This document shows, in pieces, positions 51,638-61,187 of a DNA stretch of 64,000 nt (within the stretch, counting starts at the first letter, position 1; each line of letters starts with the position of its first letter). A program made the position numbers and the translations under genes. Source of the DNA: Wolinella sp052170135 (GTDB lineage: Bacteria; Campylobacterota; Campylobacteria; Campylobacterales; Helicobacteraceae); NCBI GenBank assembly GCA_052170135.1, contig JBQNBC010000008.1, positions 1 through 64,000 on the forward strand, in the 5' to 3' direction. Below the pieces are notes generated by a model. The model was not told the DNA's origin and made no database searches. It was given only the letters and a program-made list of their open reading frames with translations.

Positions 51638-53535
51638 CTAAAAGCCACTGGATCTATATCTATCTCACCTAGCTCACCACGCGCGTAAATTAGGGCTTGG
51701 ATTAGTTTTTTTGGACTCTTATCCCGCGCAAAAATGAGGAATCGCCAACGATTCGCCAGTCGTTCAATTGGTGCTGCCCCATGCCCTATTATCTCAATTC
51801 CCGTTGTCGATAGTAGCTCTAAGCTCGCTAAATATGAACTTTTAGCGCGCTCCTGGCTTTTGTGTTCAAACCACAAAAGCCCTAGCTTCTGAAATGGCGG
51901 ATAGAGACGATTCCTGCCGTTTAACTCATATTTTATAAACGCCTCATAATCATCTATAAACTGACTAAAAAACCCCTCATGAAACGTCTCGATTATGACG
52001 CGACCAGACTCCCTTCTGCCACTACGACCTGACAATTGAAGCAAAAGCGCAAGCGCACGCTCGTTTGCACGATAGTCATCACTCTTTAAAAGATAGTCAA
52101 TTCCTAGCACAACGACCAGCTCTACATTATGATAGTCGTGTCCTTTAGATAGCATCTGCGTACCGACTAAAATATCAATTTTACCGGCATTAAACTGCTC
52201 TAGACTCTTTTTTAGGCGCGATTCTGTCGTGATTAAATCTCGATCAAAACGCGCAATTCTCGCACCCTGAAAATGCTCTTCCAGCTCGCTAGCGACCTCC
52301 GCTGTACCAGCTCTTTGCGCCTTTAGCTCTGCTCCACACATATCACATGCCTCCGGGATCCTCCTTGTAAAGCCACAATGATGACACTTCATCGCACGAT
52401 CATTTTTGTGCAGACTAAGGCTCACACTGCAATTTGGGCACTGCACAACTGCACCGCAAATTTCGCAAAGAAGATGCTTAAAATTAGCTCTGGTGGGCAA
52501 AAAAACAATCGCCTGCTTACCAGTTTTTAGTGTCTTTTGCAAAGAATCAAGCACAAAAGGCGTCAAAGAATCTAACCCGCTCACAAACTCAAGACGCTTT
52601 ACGCTATGAAAATGTCTACCTTTTAGGCGAAATAACGCGCCTTTTTGAGCAAAATTATAATAGGTAGTGGCAAGCGGAGTTGCCGAGCCCAGAACCACGC
52701 GCACATCACACTTCTGGCTAGCTAGCAGCGCCACATCTCTGGCATTGTAGCGCGGACGCGATTGTGATTTATAGGCATCATCATGCTCTTCATCAATCAC
52801 AATAAGCCCAAGCCTAGGCAGTGGCAAAAACAGCGCTGAACGCGCACCAGCTATTAGTTTTGCGCTACCATTTTTAATTCTTTGCAGTGTGGATTGTCGA
52901 TCTTTTTTAGATAGCTTTGAGTGCCAAAGTGCGACTAAATCACCAAAACAGCCTCTAAGTCGCTTCTCCATTTGTGGCGTAAGGCTAATCTCTGGCATGA
53001 GAAATAGTGCAGATTCTCCGCGCTCTAGGTGGGCGGCTATCAAGTGTGTATATATTTCTGTTTTGCCGCTACCAGTATCACCAAAAAGCAGTGCGCTTTG
53101 GCGACTTGACAAAAATGTAAATGCCTCATTTTGCGCTTGCGACAATGCAGAAAGCGAGATAAAGCTATGCTTTTGGTTGGATTCTCTAAGGATTGGTTTT
53201 AGATTAGAATCTGCACCTAAAAAATATGAACCACACTCCAAAGAATCCAAATCAAAAGGTGTAAAAAGCCCAAAACTCTCGCCAAAAGAAGCGCAATAAT
53301 ATGCCGAAATAAAACGTGCTAAAGTAGCTTGCATAGCGGAGAATCTCATATTCTTGACCTGCAGAATCTCCTTGCATTCAAAGCTAGGTTCTTTCACCAT
53401 CTCTAATACCACGCCCAGGGCATAACGGGTTTTTAGCTTTACACACACCACGTCATTTTGGAGTAGCTCCAAAGGTGATTTATAGGTAAGATACGGGGCT
53501 TTTGAGCCTAGTATTGCGATATTGTAATACTTCAA
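51634..53535 (-). CDS. priA: Primosomal protein N' (replication restart helicase)
   Basis: The 633-residue protein has Walker A (LLFGDTGSGKTEIYTHLI), DEEH (LIVIDEEHDDAY) and the zinc-binding cysteine cluster (CEICGAVVQCPNCSVSLSLH, CHHCGFTRRIPEACDMCGAE) within the helicase core. LVGTQMLSKGHDYHNVELVV and QLSGRSGRRESGRVIIETFH follow. It restarts stalled forks by loading the replisome. It is coupled by 4-bp overlap to two small upstream genes. Confidence 0.95.
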   Translation of the reverse strand: MKYYNIAILGSKAPYLTYKSPLELLQNDVVCVKLKTRYALGVVLEMVKEPSFECKEILQVKNMRFSAMQATLARFISAYYCASFGESFGLFTPFDLDSLECGSYFLGADSNLKPILRESNQKHSFISLSALSQAQNEAFTFLSSRQSALLFGDTGSGKTEIYTHLIAAHLERGESALFLMPEISLTPQMEKRLRGCFGDLVALWHSKLSKKDRQSTLQRIKNGSAKLIAGARSALFLPLPRLGLIVIDEEHDDAYKSQSRPRYNARDVALLASQKCDVRVVLGSATPLATTYYNFAQKGALFRLKGRHFHSVKRLEFVSGLDSLTPFVLDSLQKTLKTGKQAIVFLPTRANFKHLLCEICGAVVQCPNCSVSLSLHKNDRAMKCHHCGFTRRIPEACDMCGAELKAQRAGTAEVASELEEHFQGARIARFDRDLITTESRLKKSLEQFNAGKIDILVGTQMLSKGHDYHNVELVVVLGIDYLLKSDDYRANERALALLLQLSGRSGRRESGRVIIETFHEGFFSQFIDDYEAFIKYELNGRNRLYPPFQKLGLLWFEHKSQERAKSSYLASLELLSTTGIEIIGHGAAPIERLANRWRFLIFARDKSPKKLIQALIYARGELGEIDIDPVAFS

Positions 53536-53747
53536 TATTGTTCTATTTTTTCACAAAGAGAATCGAGCGCCTCCTTTATCTCAGCGCACTCTTGGCATTT
53601 GCTTAGGTATGCTTTCAATAACTCTTTTGGATCTAGATTCCCATTGCATAGCCAAGCAAACTCCGAAAATGTGCGCTCGCTAACTTCGCTAAGTGCGATA
53701 TTGTAGTGTCTACCCAGCAATGAGATTGTCAGATTTTGCGGTTTCAT
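53532..53747 (-). CDS. Small ZapA-like candidate
   Basis: The 71-residue protein begins QNLTISLLGRHYNIALSEV, a strand pattern seen at the N-terminus of ZapA cell-division proteins, then continues with helices rich in Glu, Leu and Cys. It overlaps the upstream coiled-coil gene and priA by 4 bp each, so all three are translated together. The ZapA idea is tentative; no other family was recognised. Confidence 0.5.
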   Translation of the reverse strand: MKPQNLTISLLGRHYNIALSEVSERTFSEFAWLCNGNLDPKELLKAYLSKCQECAEIKEALDSLCEKIEQY

Positions 53748-53977
53748 ACACCAAGCGCGCCCTCAAGTTTTGCTATAACGCCTTCAAGTTCCCGCTCCTT
53801 ATTTGATAGCTCCTCATACAGGCTTGATATTTCGCTACCTTTTAGCTCTATTTCAGTGCGAAGCGCGCTATTTTGACGCTCCAAATTTTCTATTGTCTCG
53901 CGTGCATTTACGAGCTTTGATATGAGTGCATCGACCTTTTCATCCAGCTTTACTACTGGCGAGGAATACTCTTGCAT
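53744..53977 (-). CDS. Small coiled-coil protein (ZapB-like candidate)
   Basis: The 77-residue protein is almost entirely a heptad-repeat coiled coil (KLDEKVDALISKLVNARETI, NLERQNSALRTEIELKGSEI). Size and composition recall ZapB, and it precedes the possible ZapA-like gene. It has AAGGAG before the ATG and heads the operon to priA. Function is not proven by sequence. Confidence 0.55.
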   Translation of the reverse strand: MQEYSSPVVKLDEKVDALISKLVNARETIENLERQNSALRTEIELKGSEISSLYEELSNKERELEGVIAKLEGALGV

Positions 53978-54052
53978 TGTTTCTCCTTAAGCTAAGAATC
54001 TAGAATCAGCCAAAGTGTCGAAAAAAAGGCATTTTCAGCACACAAAGCTTGG

Positions 54053-54058
54053 TATAAT
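54053..54058 (+). promoter_or_regulatory. -10 box of the uvrB promoter
   Basis: TATAAT preceded by TTGG, 36 bases before the ATG at 54094. TTGGAG provides the ribosome site. Confidence 0.55.
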
Positions 54059-54093
54059 TGTATCACTTTTCAGCCACTTTAATTGGAGTAATC

Positions 54094-56073
54094 ATGTCCC
54101 TTTTTGAGATAAGCTCGCCATATGCACCAGCGGGCGACCAACCACAAGCCATCGCGAAACTAAGCGAATCTATCGCCAAAGGGAATCGCTATCAAACGCT
54201 AATAGGCGTAACAGGAAGTGGTAAAACATATACAATGGCACAAATCATAAAAGAGCTTCAGATTCCCACGCTTATCATGACGCATAACAAAACGCTTGCC
54301 GCGCAACTTTACAGTGAATTTAAGGGATTTTTTCCGAAGAATCATGTCGAGTATTTCATATCACACTTCGACTACTATCAACCAGAGGCATATATCCCAC
54401 GTCAAGACCTATTTATCGAAAAGGATAGTTCAATAAATGATGAGCTAGAACGCCTGCGCCTTAGCGCGACCACGTCGCTCTTAGCGCATGATGACGTGAT
54501 AGTCGTCGCATCAGTATCGGCAAACTACGGTCTAGGTAGCCCCGCTGAATATGTCGAGATGATACAAAAGCTCTACATCGGACAGAGAATCAACCAGCGC
54601 GAACTACTACTTCGCCTAGTCGAGATGGGCTACAAGCGCAATGATAACTACTTTGATAGGGGCGATTTTCGCGTAAATGGCGAAGTGATAGATATCTATC
54701 CCGCATACAGCGAAGATGAAGTGATAAGAATCGAGTTTTTCGGAGATGAAATAGAGAGAATTGCTATGCTAGAGAGCGTGGATAGACATATTTTAGGCGA
54801 GATTAATGAGTACATTTTATATGCGGCAAATCAATTCATCGTCGGACAAAACCGTCTACACGAAGCGCTAAAAACTATCGAATCAGAACTAGAATCGCGT
54901 CTAGCGTTTTACCAAAAAGAGGGGCGCATGATCGAATATCAGCGACTAAAAAGTCGCACAGAATTTGACCTAGAGATGATAAGTGCGACTGGGATTTGCA
55001 AAGGAATCGAAAACTACTCACGTCATCTGACAGGCAAAAAAGAGGGTGAGACGCCATATTCACTGCTTGATTACTTTGAATTCAAAGGCAAGCCATACCT
55101 AATAATCATCGACGAATCACATGTCTCGCTACCACAATTTGGTGGAATGTACGCTGGCGATAGAAGCCGCAAAGAGGTACTTGTCGAGCATGGTTTCCGC
55201 TTGCCTAGCGCACTTGATAACCGCCCTCTGCAATTTGATGAGTTTATAAACAAAGCTCCACACTATCTATTTGTCTCTGCAACCCCTGCACAAAAAGAGC
55301 TAGAGCTAAGCGGTGAGAATCTGGCTGAACAGATAGTCCGTCCAACCGGGTTACTAGATCCGATATACGAGGTACGCGATAGTCAAAACCAAGTGAGCGC
55401 ACTCTATGACGAGATAAAGCCCATAATCGCCCGTGGCGAGCGTGTACTAATCACAGCACTCACAAAAAAAATGGCAGAAGAATTGACAAAATATTATGCT
55501 GACTTGGGAATCCGTGTACGCTACATGCACTCAGAAATAGATGCGATTGAGCGCAATCAGATTATTCGTGGCTTGCGACTTGGTGATTTTGATGTGCTGG
55601 TTGGAATCAACCTACTAAGAGAAGGATTAGACTTGCCAGAAGTGTCATTAGTAGCGATTCTTGATGCGGATAAGGAAGGATTTTTGCGCAGTGAGACGAG
55701 CCTTATACAGACGATGGGGCGTGCCGCAAGGAATCTGAATGGACGCGTACTACTCTTTGCACAGAAAACAACCCCATCAATGAAGCGTGCAATGGAGGTA
55801 ACAGACTATCGTCGCGAAAAGCAGCAAGAATTTAATAAAAAGCATGGAATCACACCAAAAAGCGTAACACGCAAACTAGACGAAGAACTACGGCTAGAGG
55901 GCGTGAGTGAGCTATACGAAAAGGCGTCTAAAAAAGAGAAGATTCCAAAAACTGAGCGTGAAAAAATTATTAAAGAGATGACAAAAAAGATGCACGAGGC
56001 GGCAAAACTACTTGACTTTGAGGAGGCTGCAAGGCTAAGAGATGAGATAGCCAAAATCAGGATGAATAAATAG
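54094..56073 (+). CDS. uvrB: Excinuclease ABC subunit B
   Basis: The 659-residue protein starts at ATG 54094 (MSLFEISSPYAPAGDQPQAI). It has Walker A (GVTGSGKTYTMAQ), the beta-hairpin YYQPEAYIPRQDLFIEKDSS, DESHVSLPQ, helicase motifs (VGINLLREGLDLPEVSLVAI, QTMGRAARNLNGRV) and the C-terminal UVR domain (HEAAKLLDFEEAARLRDEIA). It verifies damage and loads UvrC in nucleotide excision repair. The full length is normal. Confidence 0.97.
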   Translation: MSLFEISSPYAPAGDQPQAIAKLSESIAKGNRYQTLIGVTGSGKTYTMAQIIKELQIPTLIMTHNKTLAAQLYSEFKGFFPKNHVEYFISHFDYYQPEAYIPRQDLFIEKDSSINDELERLRLSATTSLLAHDDVIVVASVSANYGLGSPAEYVEMIQKLYIGQRINQRELLLRLVEMGYKRNDNYFDRGDFRVNGEVIDIYPAYSEDEVIRIEFFGDEIERIAMLESVDRHILGEINEYILYAANQFIVGQNRLHEALKTIESELESRLAFYQKEGRMIEYQRLKSRTEFDLEMISATGICKGIENYSRHLTGKKEGETPYSLLDYFEFKGKPYLIIIDESHVSLPQFGGMYAGDRSRKEVLVEHGFRLPSALDNRPLQFDEFINKAPHYLFVSATPAQKELELSGENLAEQIVRPTGLLDPIYEVRDSQNQVSALYDEIKPIIARGERVLITALTKKMAEELTKYYADLGIRVRYMHSEIDAIERNQIIRGLRLGDFDVLVGINLLREGLDLPEVSLVAILDADKEGFLRSETSLIQTMGRAARNLNGRVLLFAQKTTPSMKRAMEVTDYRREKQQEFNKKHGITPKSVTRKLDEELRLEGVSELYEKASKKEKIPKTEREKIIKEMTKKMHEAAKLLDFEEAARLRDEIAKIRMNK

Positions 56074-56391
56074 GAAGAAATTCATCAAAATTATCTTATC
56101 AGCTCTTAAAAGCTAGCAATATATGAAAGCTTTTAAGCAAGTTAAAATATCACTTTGTAGCAGATTGCGCATCAACAGACAAGAATCAAACACTAAAGAT
56201 CTAATATACAAAAGACTCTATCGCAAGCAAAAGCAAAAAACTTATTTTTATCAACCATAAAAACACAAGCATATCTCACTGGAAATACTTTAAAACATAC
56301 TTGCCTTTGTTTTGTACGGATAGCTTAAATTTTATCGAAGTTTTTTAGATTTGCACTAGCTTATAGCAGGGAAGCCCTGCTAGCGCGATTC
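56074..56391. other. Intergenic gap between convergent uvrB and slyD
   Basis: About 320 AT-rich bases with no ORF, no strong hairpin and no recognisable RNA. Both neighbours end here, so it may be a spacer with weak terminators only. Confidence 0.5.
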
Positions 56392-56931
56392 TTAGTGTCC
56401 GCTGCAACAACCACCATGTCCATGCTCTCCTCCGCCGCCACCACAGCAGCCACCATGTCCATGCTCATGCGCACCACAACCACCAAAAATCTCATTGTCA
56501 CTTGCCTCGCGCGCACCAAGAATCGTAACCTCAAATTGTAGTGTTTTGCCAGCTAGTGGATGATTATAGTCAATGATAACTACTTGATCATTAAAATCCT
56601 CAACTATGACTTGCACAGTCTCTCCACCCTCACCCTGACCAAATAGCGTCATACCGCGCACTAGTTCGATTCCCTCAAACTGCTCTCTTTCGACCTCTTG
56701 TACATACTCTTGAAATCGCTCCCCATATGCATCTGCTGGTGCGATTGTCAGACTCAGCTTATCACCGATATTTGCACCTACTAGGGCATTTTCTAATCCA
56801 GCGATGACCTGCCCACCGCCCAGGATAAACTCAAGTGGTCTGCCACCTAAATTGCTATCGATAATTTCATCACTTCCGTGTTCTCTCACTTCATATTCGA
56901 TTGAAACTACTTGATTGTTTTCGAGTGCCAA
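56392..56931 (-). CDS. slyD: FKBP-type peptidyl-prolyl isomerase with metal-binding tail
   Basis: The 179-residue protein starts with TTG behind AGGAGAAACC. It has the SlyD FKBP/IF domain (VVSIEYEVREHGSDEIIDSN, GGGQVIAGLENALVGANIGD, VEREQFEGIELVRGM, VIIDYNHPLAGKTLQFEVTI). The C-terminal tail holds many His and Cys (HEHGHGGCCGGGGGEHGHGG). The tail binds Ni2+ in SlyD relatives and can serve hydrogenase or urease maturation. Here the tail has two HEHGHGGCC-like units. Confidence 0.93.
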   Translation of the reverse strand: MALENNQVVSIEYEVREHGSDEIIDSNLGGRPLEFILGGGQVIAGLENALVGANIGDKLSLTIAPADAYGERFQEYVQEVEREQFEGIELVRGMTLFGQGEGGETVQVIVEDFNDQVVIIDYNHPLAGKTLQFEVTILGAREASDNEIFGGCGAHEHGHGGCCGGGGGEHGHGGCCSGH

Positions 56932-57079
56932 GGTTTCTCCTTTTGTTTTTGTAAGAAGGCATTATAGCGCGAAAAGCTTACACACTACGGGGAAATAGCT
57001 CAATCACAAGAAGCAAAAACAACAAAAGCAAAACAGTGGGAGATCTGAAGAATCTAGAATTAAAAAAGAGAGAATATGG

Positions 57080-57116
57080 AGAAAATGACCCCACCCATGG
57101 GAATGGGGCGAGGTCA
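57080..57116 (-). terminator. Terminator of the pilin gene
   Basis: On the minus strand TGACCTCGCCCCA...TGGGTGGGGTCA forms a GC-rich, slightly imperfect stem followed by TTTTC, about 20 bases after the pilin stop. Confidence 0.6.
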
Positions 57117-57132
57117 GAATACAAAGAGTATT

Positions 57133-57639
57133 TTAGTTAAAGTTAACGCTACTACCAGTTAGAGGGATTACAACCGGTGTTGTATCTATAATTTTTTTGC
57201 ACACACTATCAGTGACTTTGGCATCAATTCGAATATATTTTGCAAGAGGTGGAATCTTAACACCAGCTACAGTAGATTCACCGTTGCTATTAGTCATAAT
57301 TTCAATGACCACGCATGTATTAGCATTAGTTCCAATCGCGCCTCCCGTGCCTATATTGCTTCTGATTTTTTTCGAAGTTGCAAGCGATCCAGTATCCACT
57401 GGCGTCCAGTTTCCAGCATTTAGAGATACCGCATTACTGAAAGCAGTTACATTACTAGCACCTTGGCTCATAGCCATAGCTGGGATAGCCTGTGTGATAG
57501 TCCCGATATCCTGCTTGACAGAAACTATCTTTGCATCTTCTCGACTTGCTGCCATCTTTGGCACAGCGACAGACGCTAAAATACCAAGAATAACAATAAT
57601 GAACACTAGCTCGATCATCGTAAAACCACTTCTATTCAT
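57133..57639 (-). CDS. Type IV pilin (MSHA-type major pilin)
   Basis: The 168-residue prepilin has a short leader with the prepilin-peptidase site (MNRSG|FTMIELVFIIVILGILA, Glu5 present) and a hydrophobic N-terminal helix. A beta-rich C-terminal domain contains a cysteine pair (NTCVVIEI and DSVCKKI) that could form the D-loop disulfide. It follows GGAGTTTAGTT and has its own terminator, so it is a separately expressed, probably abundant subunit. The only assembly machinery in the window is the msh-like operon at 2.6-11.2 kb. Confidence 0.88.
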   Translation of the reverse strand: MNRSGFTMIELVFIIVILGILASVAVPKMAASREDAKIVSVKQDIGTITQAIPAMAMSQGASNVTAFSNAVSLNAGNWTPVDTGSLATSKKIRSNIGTGGAIGTNANTCVVIEIMTNSNGESTVAGVKIPPLAKYIRIDAKVTDSVCKKIIDTTPVVIPLTGSSVNFN

Positions 57640-57771
57640 AACTAAACTCCTTACATATTTGTATCACGATAAGCATATCGGAATTCAACTTAAAAACTTT
57701 AGAAAAATTATTAATAAAATATCATCTAATTATAAATTAATATAAGAATCGAGCTATGTTTTCTATATTTT

Positions 57772-58356
57772 TTAGCCACGATTCTTAAAAGCACAATCGC
57801 GCTCATGATCGTTTATCACACCCATGGCTTGCAAAAAGGCATAAATTGTAACCGAGCCTATAAATTTAAATCCGCGCTCTTTTAAATCCCAAGCAATCTC
57901 ATCTGATAAGTCATCTCGCGTGGGAGCATCTTTGTAACACTCAATATCGTGATAAATAGGCGTGTAATCAACACGTGCCCAAAAGTAGTCAGATAGCGAG
58001 CCAAACTCATCTATCAGCTTTTTCGCAGCGATAGCATTTGCTCTAATAGCGCGTAGCTTGGCACGATTCTTTAACACTTCTCCACGCATGAGAATAGCCT
58101 CTATATCCTCATCGCACAAAGAGGCGCAAAAATCAATACTAAGCCCGCTAAACTCCCTCATATACGCCTCTCTTTTATGCAGGAGCGTCTGCCAGCTCAA
58201 GCCTGCTTGTTGCGATTCTAACGCCAACAGAGCGAAAATCTCACTATCATTATACAGAGGCTTGCCCCACTCATTATCATGATACGCGATATAGAGCGGA
58301 TCGTTTAGCTTTACCCAGCCACAACGTTTTATCTCTTTTTGCATGGCTTTCTCCAT
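57772..58356 (-). CDS. tagA: DNA-3-methyladenine glycosylase I
   Basis: The 194-residue protein has CGWVKLNDPLYIAYHDNEWG, the N-terminal Cys and YHDxEWG of TagA, then LALESQQAGLSWQTLLHKRE, GFKFIGSVTIYAFLQAMGV and C-terminal NDHERDCAF with the zinc-ligand His/Cys. It removes 3-methyladenine from DNA. The ATG at 58341 (MQKEIKRCGW) may be the true start rather than 58356. Confidence 0.95.
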   Translation of the reverse strand: MEKAMQKEIKRCGWVKLNDPLYIAYHDNEWGKPLYNDSEIFALLALESQQAGLSWQTLLHKREAYMREFSGLSIDFCASLCDEDIEAILMRGEVLKNRAKLRAIRANAIAAKKLIDEFGSLSDYFWARVDYTPIYHDIECYKDAPTRDDLSDEIAWDLKERGFKFIGSVTIYAFLQAMGVINDHERDCAFKNRG

Positions 58357-58427
58357 GGATATTTTGGCGTGAATTCTTGATTTTAGGAATCCATCGCTAG
58401 GATTACAATAAAAACATTAGGAATCTC

Positions 58428-59717
58428 ATGAAATATTTTACACTTTTTGTAGCTTTGACAATATCACTCTTTTCAGCACAGAGGCACTTTAGCTTTTATG
58501 AGCTTTTGGGAGAGAGAGAAGGCAATCGCCTATTGGTCATTGGCGGAGTGCACGGAGATGAGCCGGGCGGATACTTCGCTCCAGCTATCATCACTCAGCA
58601 CTATAAGATAAACAAGGGGTCGCTTTGGGTCGTGCCAAATCTAAACTTCGACAGCATCATAGAGAACAAACGAGGAATCTATGGCGATATGAATCGTAAA
58701 TTTGCAAGCATTAAACGGAGCGATGAAGATTTTGCAATCGTAGAGGATATTAAAAGAATCGTCACTGATAAGAGTGTTGATTTTGTCATAAACTTACATG
58801 ATGGGCATGGCTTTTATCGTAACAAGTGGGAAAATGCGATCTTCAATCCACGTGCATGGGGACAGGCATATATCATCGATCAAAAAAGTATAAATGATGT
58901 TAAATTTGGAAATCTAGATGAAATAACACTCACAATGAGCAAGAATCTAAACGAAAATCTAGCCAAAGACTATCACTCTTTTAACACCAAAAACACTGAA
59001 ACCAAATTCAAAGATGAGGAGATGAAAACATCTCTTACATTCTATGCTATCACGCATCTAAAACCAGCACTCGCCATCGAAACCAGTAAAAATATCAGTG
59101 AGCTAGATCAAAAAGTCTACTATCAGCTACGCTCAATAGAAGAGCTAATGAAGCTAATGGGAATAGAGTATGAGCGAGATTTTGAACTAAACTTAGATGA
59201 ACTTAGAAGAATCATAAAGCACTATGGCGAACTAAAAATAAACAAAAATATTACGATTCCGCTTGAAAGCGTGCGCGAGATTTTACGCTTTGTCCCGATG
59301 AAAAATGGCGAGAATCACTTTGAATTTTCACACCCTTTAGGGGCTGTTAGAAAGCGAGCTGGTGGATATGACATTATGATAGGAAATATAGTCGCAACAA
59401 GATTAATGCCACAGCATTTTGACGATTCTTGTGATGTGGACGAAGCAAAAATCGAAATAGATGGCAAAAGCACAAAAGTAAAATTTGGTGAAATTATCAA
59501 TCCAAAAGATACGTTTTTAATTAAGGCGCACGATGGCATACGCGTCAATGTGATAGGATTAATCACAAAAAGACACAATTCTCAAGATGAGATTTTGATA
59601 CACAAAGGGGATATTACACCCAGATTCTCCATCGATAAAAAGGCGAATAGCTTTCGCGCTGAGTTTTACAAGGGCGAGGGCTTTTGTGGCATGATTACAG
59701 TCAGATTTGGCGAATAG
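58428..59717 (+). CDS. Csd4/Pgp1-like peptidoglycan carboxypeptidase (M14 family)
   Basis: The 429-residue protein has a signal peptide (MKYFTLFVALTISLFSA) and an M14-type catalytic domain with GGVHGDEPGG (HxxE zinc ligands, near residues 40-45) and INLHDGHGF (third His near 120). Two beta-rich C-terminal domains follow. Length and domain plan match H. pylori Csd4 and C. jejuni Pgp1, which trim muropeptides and set helical cell shape. In H. pylori Csd4 I recall the first ligand being Gln; here it is the standard His. It is followed after about 35 bases by dapD, which makes the diaminopimelate precursor. A TACAAT box lies at 58404-58409. Confidence 0.85.
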   Translation: MKYFTLFVALTISLFSAQRHFSFYELLGEREGNRLLVIGGVHGDEPGGYFAPAIITQHYKINKGSLWVVPNLNFDSIIENKRGIYGDMNRKFASIKRSDEDFAIVEDIKRIVTDKSVDFVINLHDGHGFYRNKWENAIFNPRAWGQAYIIDQKSINDVKFGNLDEITLTMSKNLNENLAKDYHSFNTKNTETKFKDEEMKTSLTFYAITHLKPALAIETSKNISELDQKVYYQLRSIEELMKLMGIEYERDFELNLDELRRIIKHYGELKINKNITIPLESVREILRFVPMKNGENHFEFSHPLGAVRKRAGGYDIMIGNIVATRLMPQHFDDSCDVDEAKIEIDGKSTKVKFGEIINPKDTFLIKAHDGIRVNVIGLITKRHNSQDEILIHKGDITPRFSIDKKANSFRAEFYKGEGFCGMITVRFGE

Positions 59718-59754
59718 GGCGAGATTCTTAGATTAAATCAATAAAGGAGATTTG

Positions 59755-60960
59755 ATGAGTGTTGAAGATTTTAAAAACTTTGTGAGTGGATTTAGCGCAC
59801 AAAAAGGCTATCGCGCACCGCTTGGGTTTGGTATTTGCCGAGTTGACCTAGGAAGTGGCGAAAAAGTGTTACAAGCAACGTATCCGATTCTCAACTGGGA
59901 TGGCGAAAATCTAGGCTCTTATGCTGTATTTAGTGAGGCTTCAAAGCTTGGTAGAGAGATTTATAAAAGCGAGCAAGAGAGCATTGTTGGCATTACGCCT
60001 GAGTTTATAAAAAAGGCGTTAGAGATTTATGAGCCTTTTATCGCTGAGACGCTTATCGATTCTTCAAAGCACAAAAATATACAAGTGGTGCTAGAGCTAG
60101 CTGAAGCAGAACGCGAGGGGCGACTCCTTGGAGAATGTGGGGCTTATATGTATCGCTTTGTGGTGCTTTTTGGTGATACAAAGTGCGAGAGTGTGGAGAG
60201 TGGTTACATGAAGCTTCTCGCCCTATCTTTAGGAAAAGCTCCGCTTAGAAGCCTGCTACTTGATGGAATATTTGGACTACTTCAAAACGTCGCATGGAGT
60301 GGGAATCGCCCATACGAGCTTGCATGGCTACGCGAAAATGAGATCCGCCTAAAAATGCGTGGCGAATATCCAGCAATAGACTATGTGGATAAATTCCCAC
60401 GCTACCTAATGCAAGTCGTACCTCAGCATGACAATATAAGACTACTAGATACAGCAAAGACACGCTTTGGAGCATATCTAGGCAAAGGTGGCTACACACA
60501 GATGCCAGGTGCAAGCTATATCAACTTTAATGCCGGTGTAGAGGGCGCATGCATGAATGAAGGACGCATAAGCTCATCAGTAATCATCGGCGATGGGACA
60601 GATGTAGGCGGAGGCGCAAGTATCCTAGGCGTGCTAAGCGGAGGCAATAGCGACCCGATAACCATCGGTAAAAACTGCCTGCTGGGAGTAAATAGCTCAA
60701 CAGGAATCAGCCTAGGCGATGGATGTATCGTAGATGGAGGAATCGCCGTACTAGCTGGAACAATCTTTAAAATCACAGCTGAAGAAGCTGGCAAAATAGC
60801 TGAGATCAACAGTGATTTCACAATCAATCCTAGTGGACTTTACAAAGGTAGAGAGCTATCTAAAAAGCATGGAATCCACTTCCGTCAAGACTCAAAAACA
60901 GGTGCAATGATCGCTTTTAGAAGTAACAAAAAAATTGAACTAAACGTCGCGCTGCACTAA
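59755..60960 (+). CDS. dapD: Tetrahydrodipicolinate N-succinyltransferase
   Basis: The 401-residue protein starts at ATG 59755 (AAGGAG upstream; TTG at 59752 is next to it). The C-terminal half has the left-handed beta-helix of hexapeptide transferases and the DapD active region (ARFGAYLG-like TRFGAYLGKGGYTQMPGASY, INFNAGVEGACMNEGRISSS, VIIGDGTDVGGGASI). The long N-terminal domain is the larger DapD type of Campylobacterota. It acts in lysine and meso-diaminopimelate synthesis, which links it to its neighbour. Confidence 0.93.
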   Translation: MSVEDFKNFVSGFSAQKGYRAPLGFGICRVDLGSGEKVLQATYPILNWDGENLGSYAVFSEASKLGREIYKSEQESIVGITPEFIKKALEIYEPFIAETLIDSSKHKNIQVVLELAEAEREGRLLGECGAYMYRFVVLFGDTKCESVESGYMKLLALSLGKAPLRSLLLDGIFGLLQNVAWSGNRPYELAWLRENEIRLKMRGEYPAIDYVDKFPRYLMQVVPQHDNIRLLDTAKTRFGAYLGKGGYTQMPGASYINFNAGVEGACMNEGRISSSVIIGDGTDVGGGASILGVLSGGNSDPITIGKNCLLGVNSSTGISLGDGCIVDGGIAVLAGTIFKITAEEAGKIAEINSDFTINPSGLYKGRELSKKHGIHFRQDSKTGAMIAFRSNKKIELNVALH

Positions 60961-60984
60961 GAATCCATGCAGAAGATCTTTAGA

Positions 60985-61187
60985 CTTTTGCTTTAGTCTG
61001 GCAAAAGCATGACAAAGAGCACAAGGGATACCCCCTATAAGTAGAGCTATCCGTATTAAAGCGATCAAGCTTTAATACGTGGCGTTAGAAATCCGTATCA
61101 ATTCTTAGCGCATCAACAAAGAAATTTACAGAATTTCATCGCTTTCTACACACATTAAGAGCTTTTAAGCCTTAAGACTTAAAAGCT
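60985..61187 (+). other. Intergenic region with three strong hairpins, possible structured RNA
   Basis: The 580-bp gap between dapD and alsT has no ORF. It does have stems CTTTTGC/GCAAAAG (60985-60991 with 61001-61007), GTATTAAAGC/GCTTTAATAC (61053-61062 with 61069-61078) and AGCTTTTAAG/CTTAAAAGCT (61160-61169 with 61178-61187). The first may terminate dapD. The others have no T tracts. The rest of the gap (to 61541) shows only AT-rich DNA and presumably the alsT promoter. Confidence 0.4.

Noticed and set aside
54058..54093. Upstream extension of uvrB to 54058
   Set aside because: It would begin in the -10 box; the ATG at 54094 gives the conserved UvrB N-terminus.
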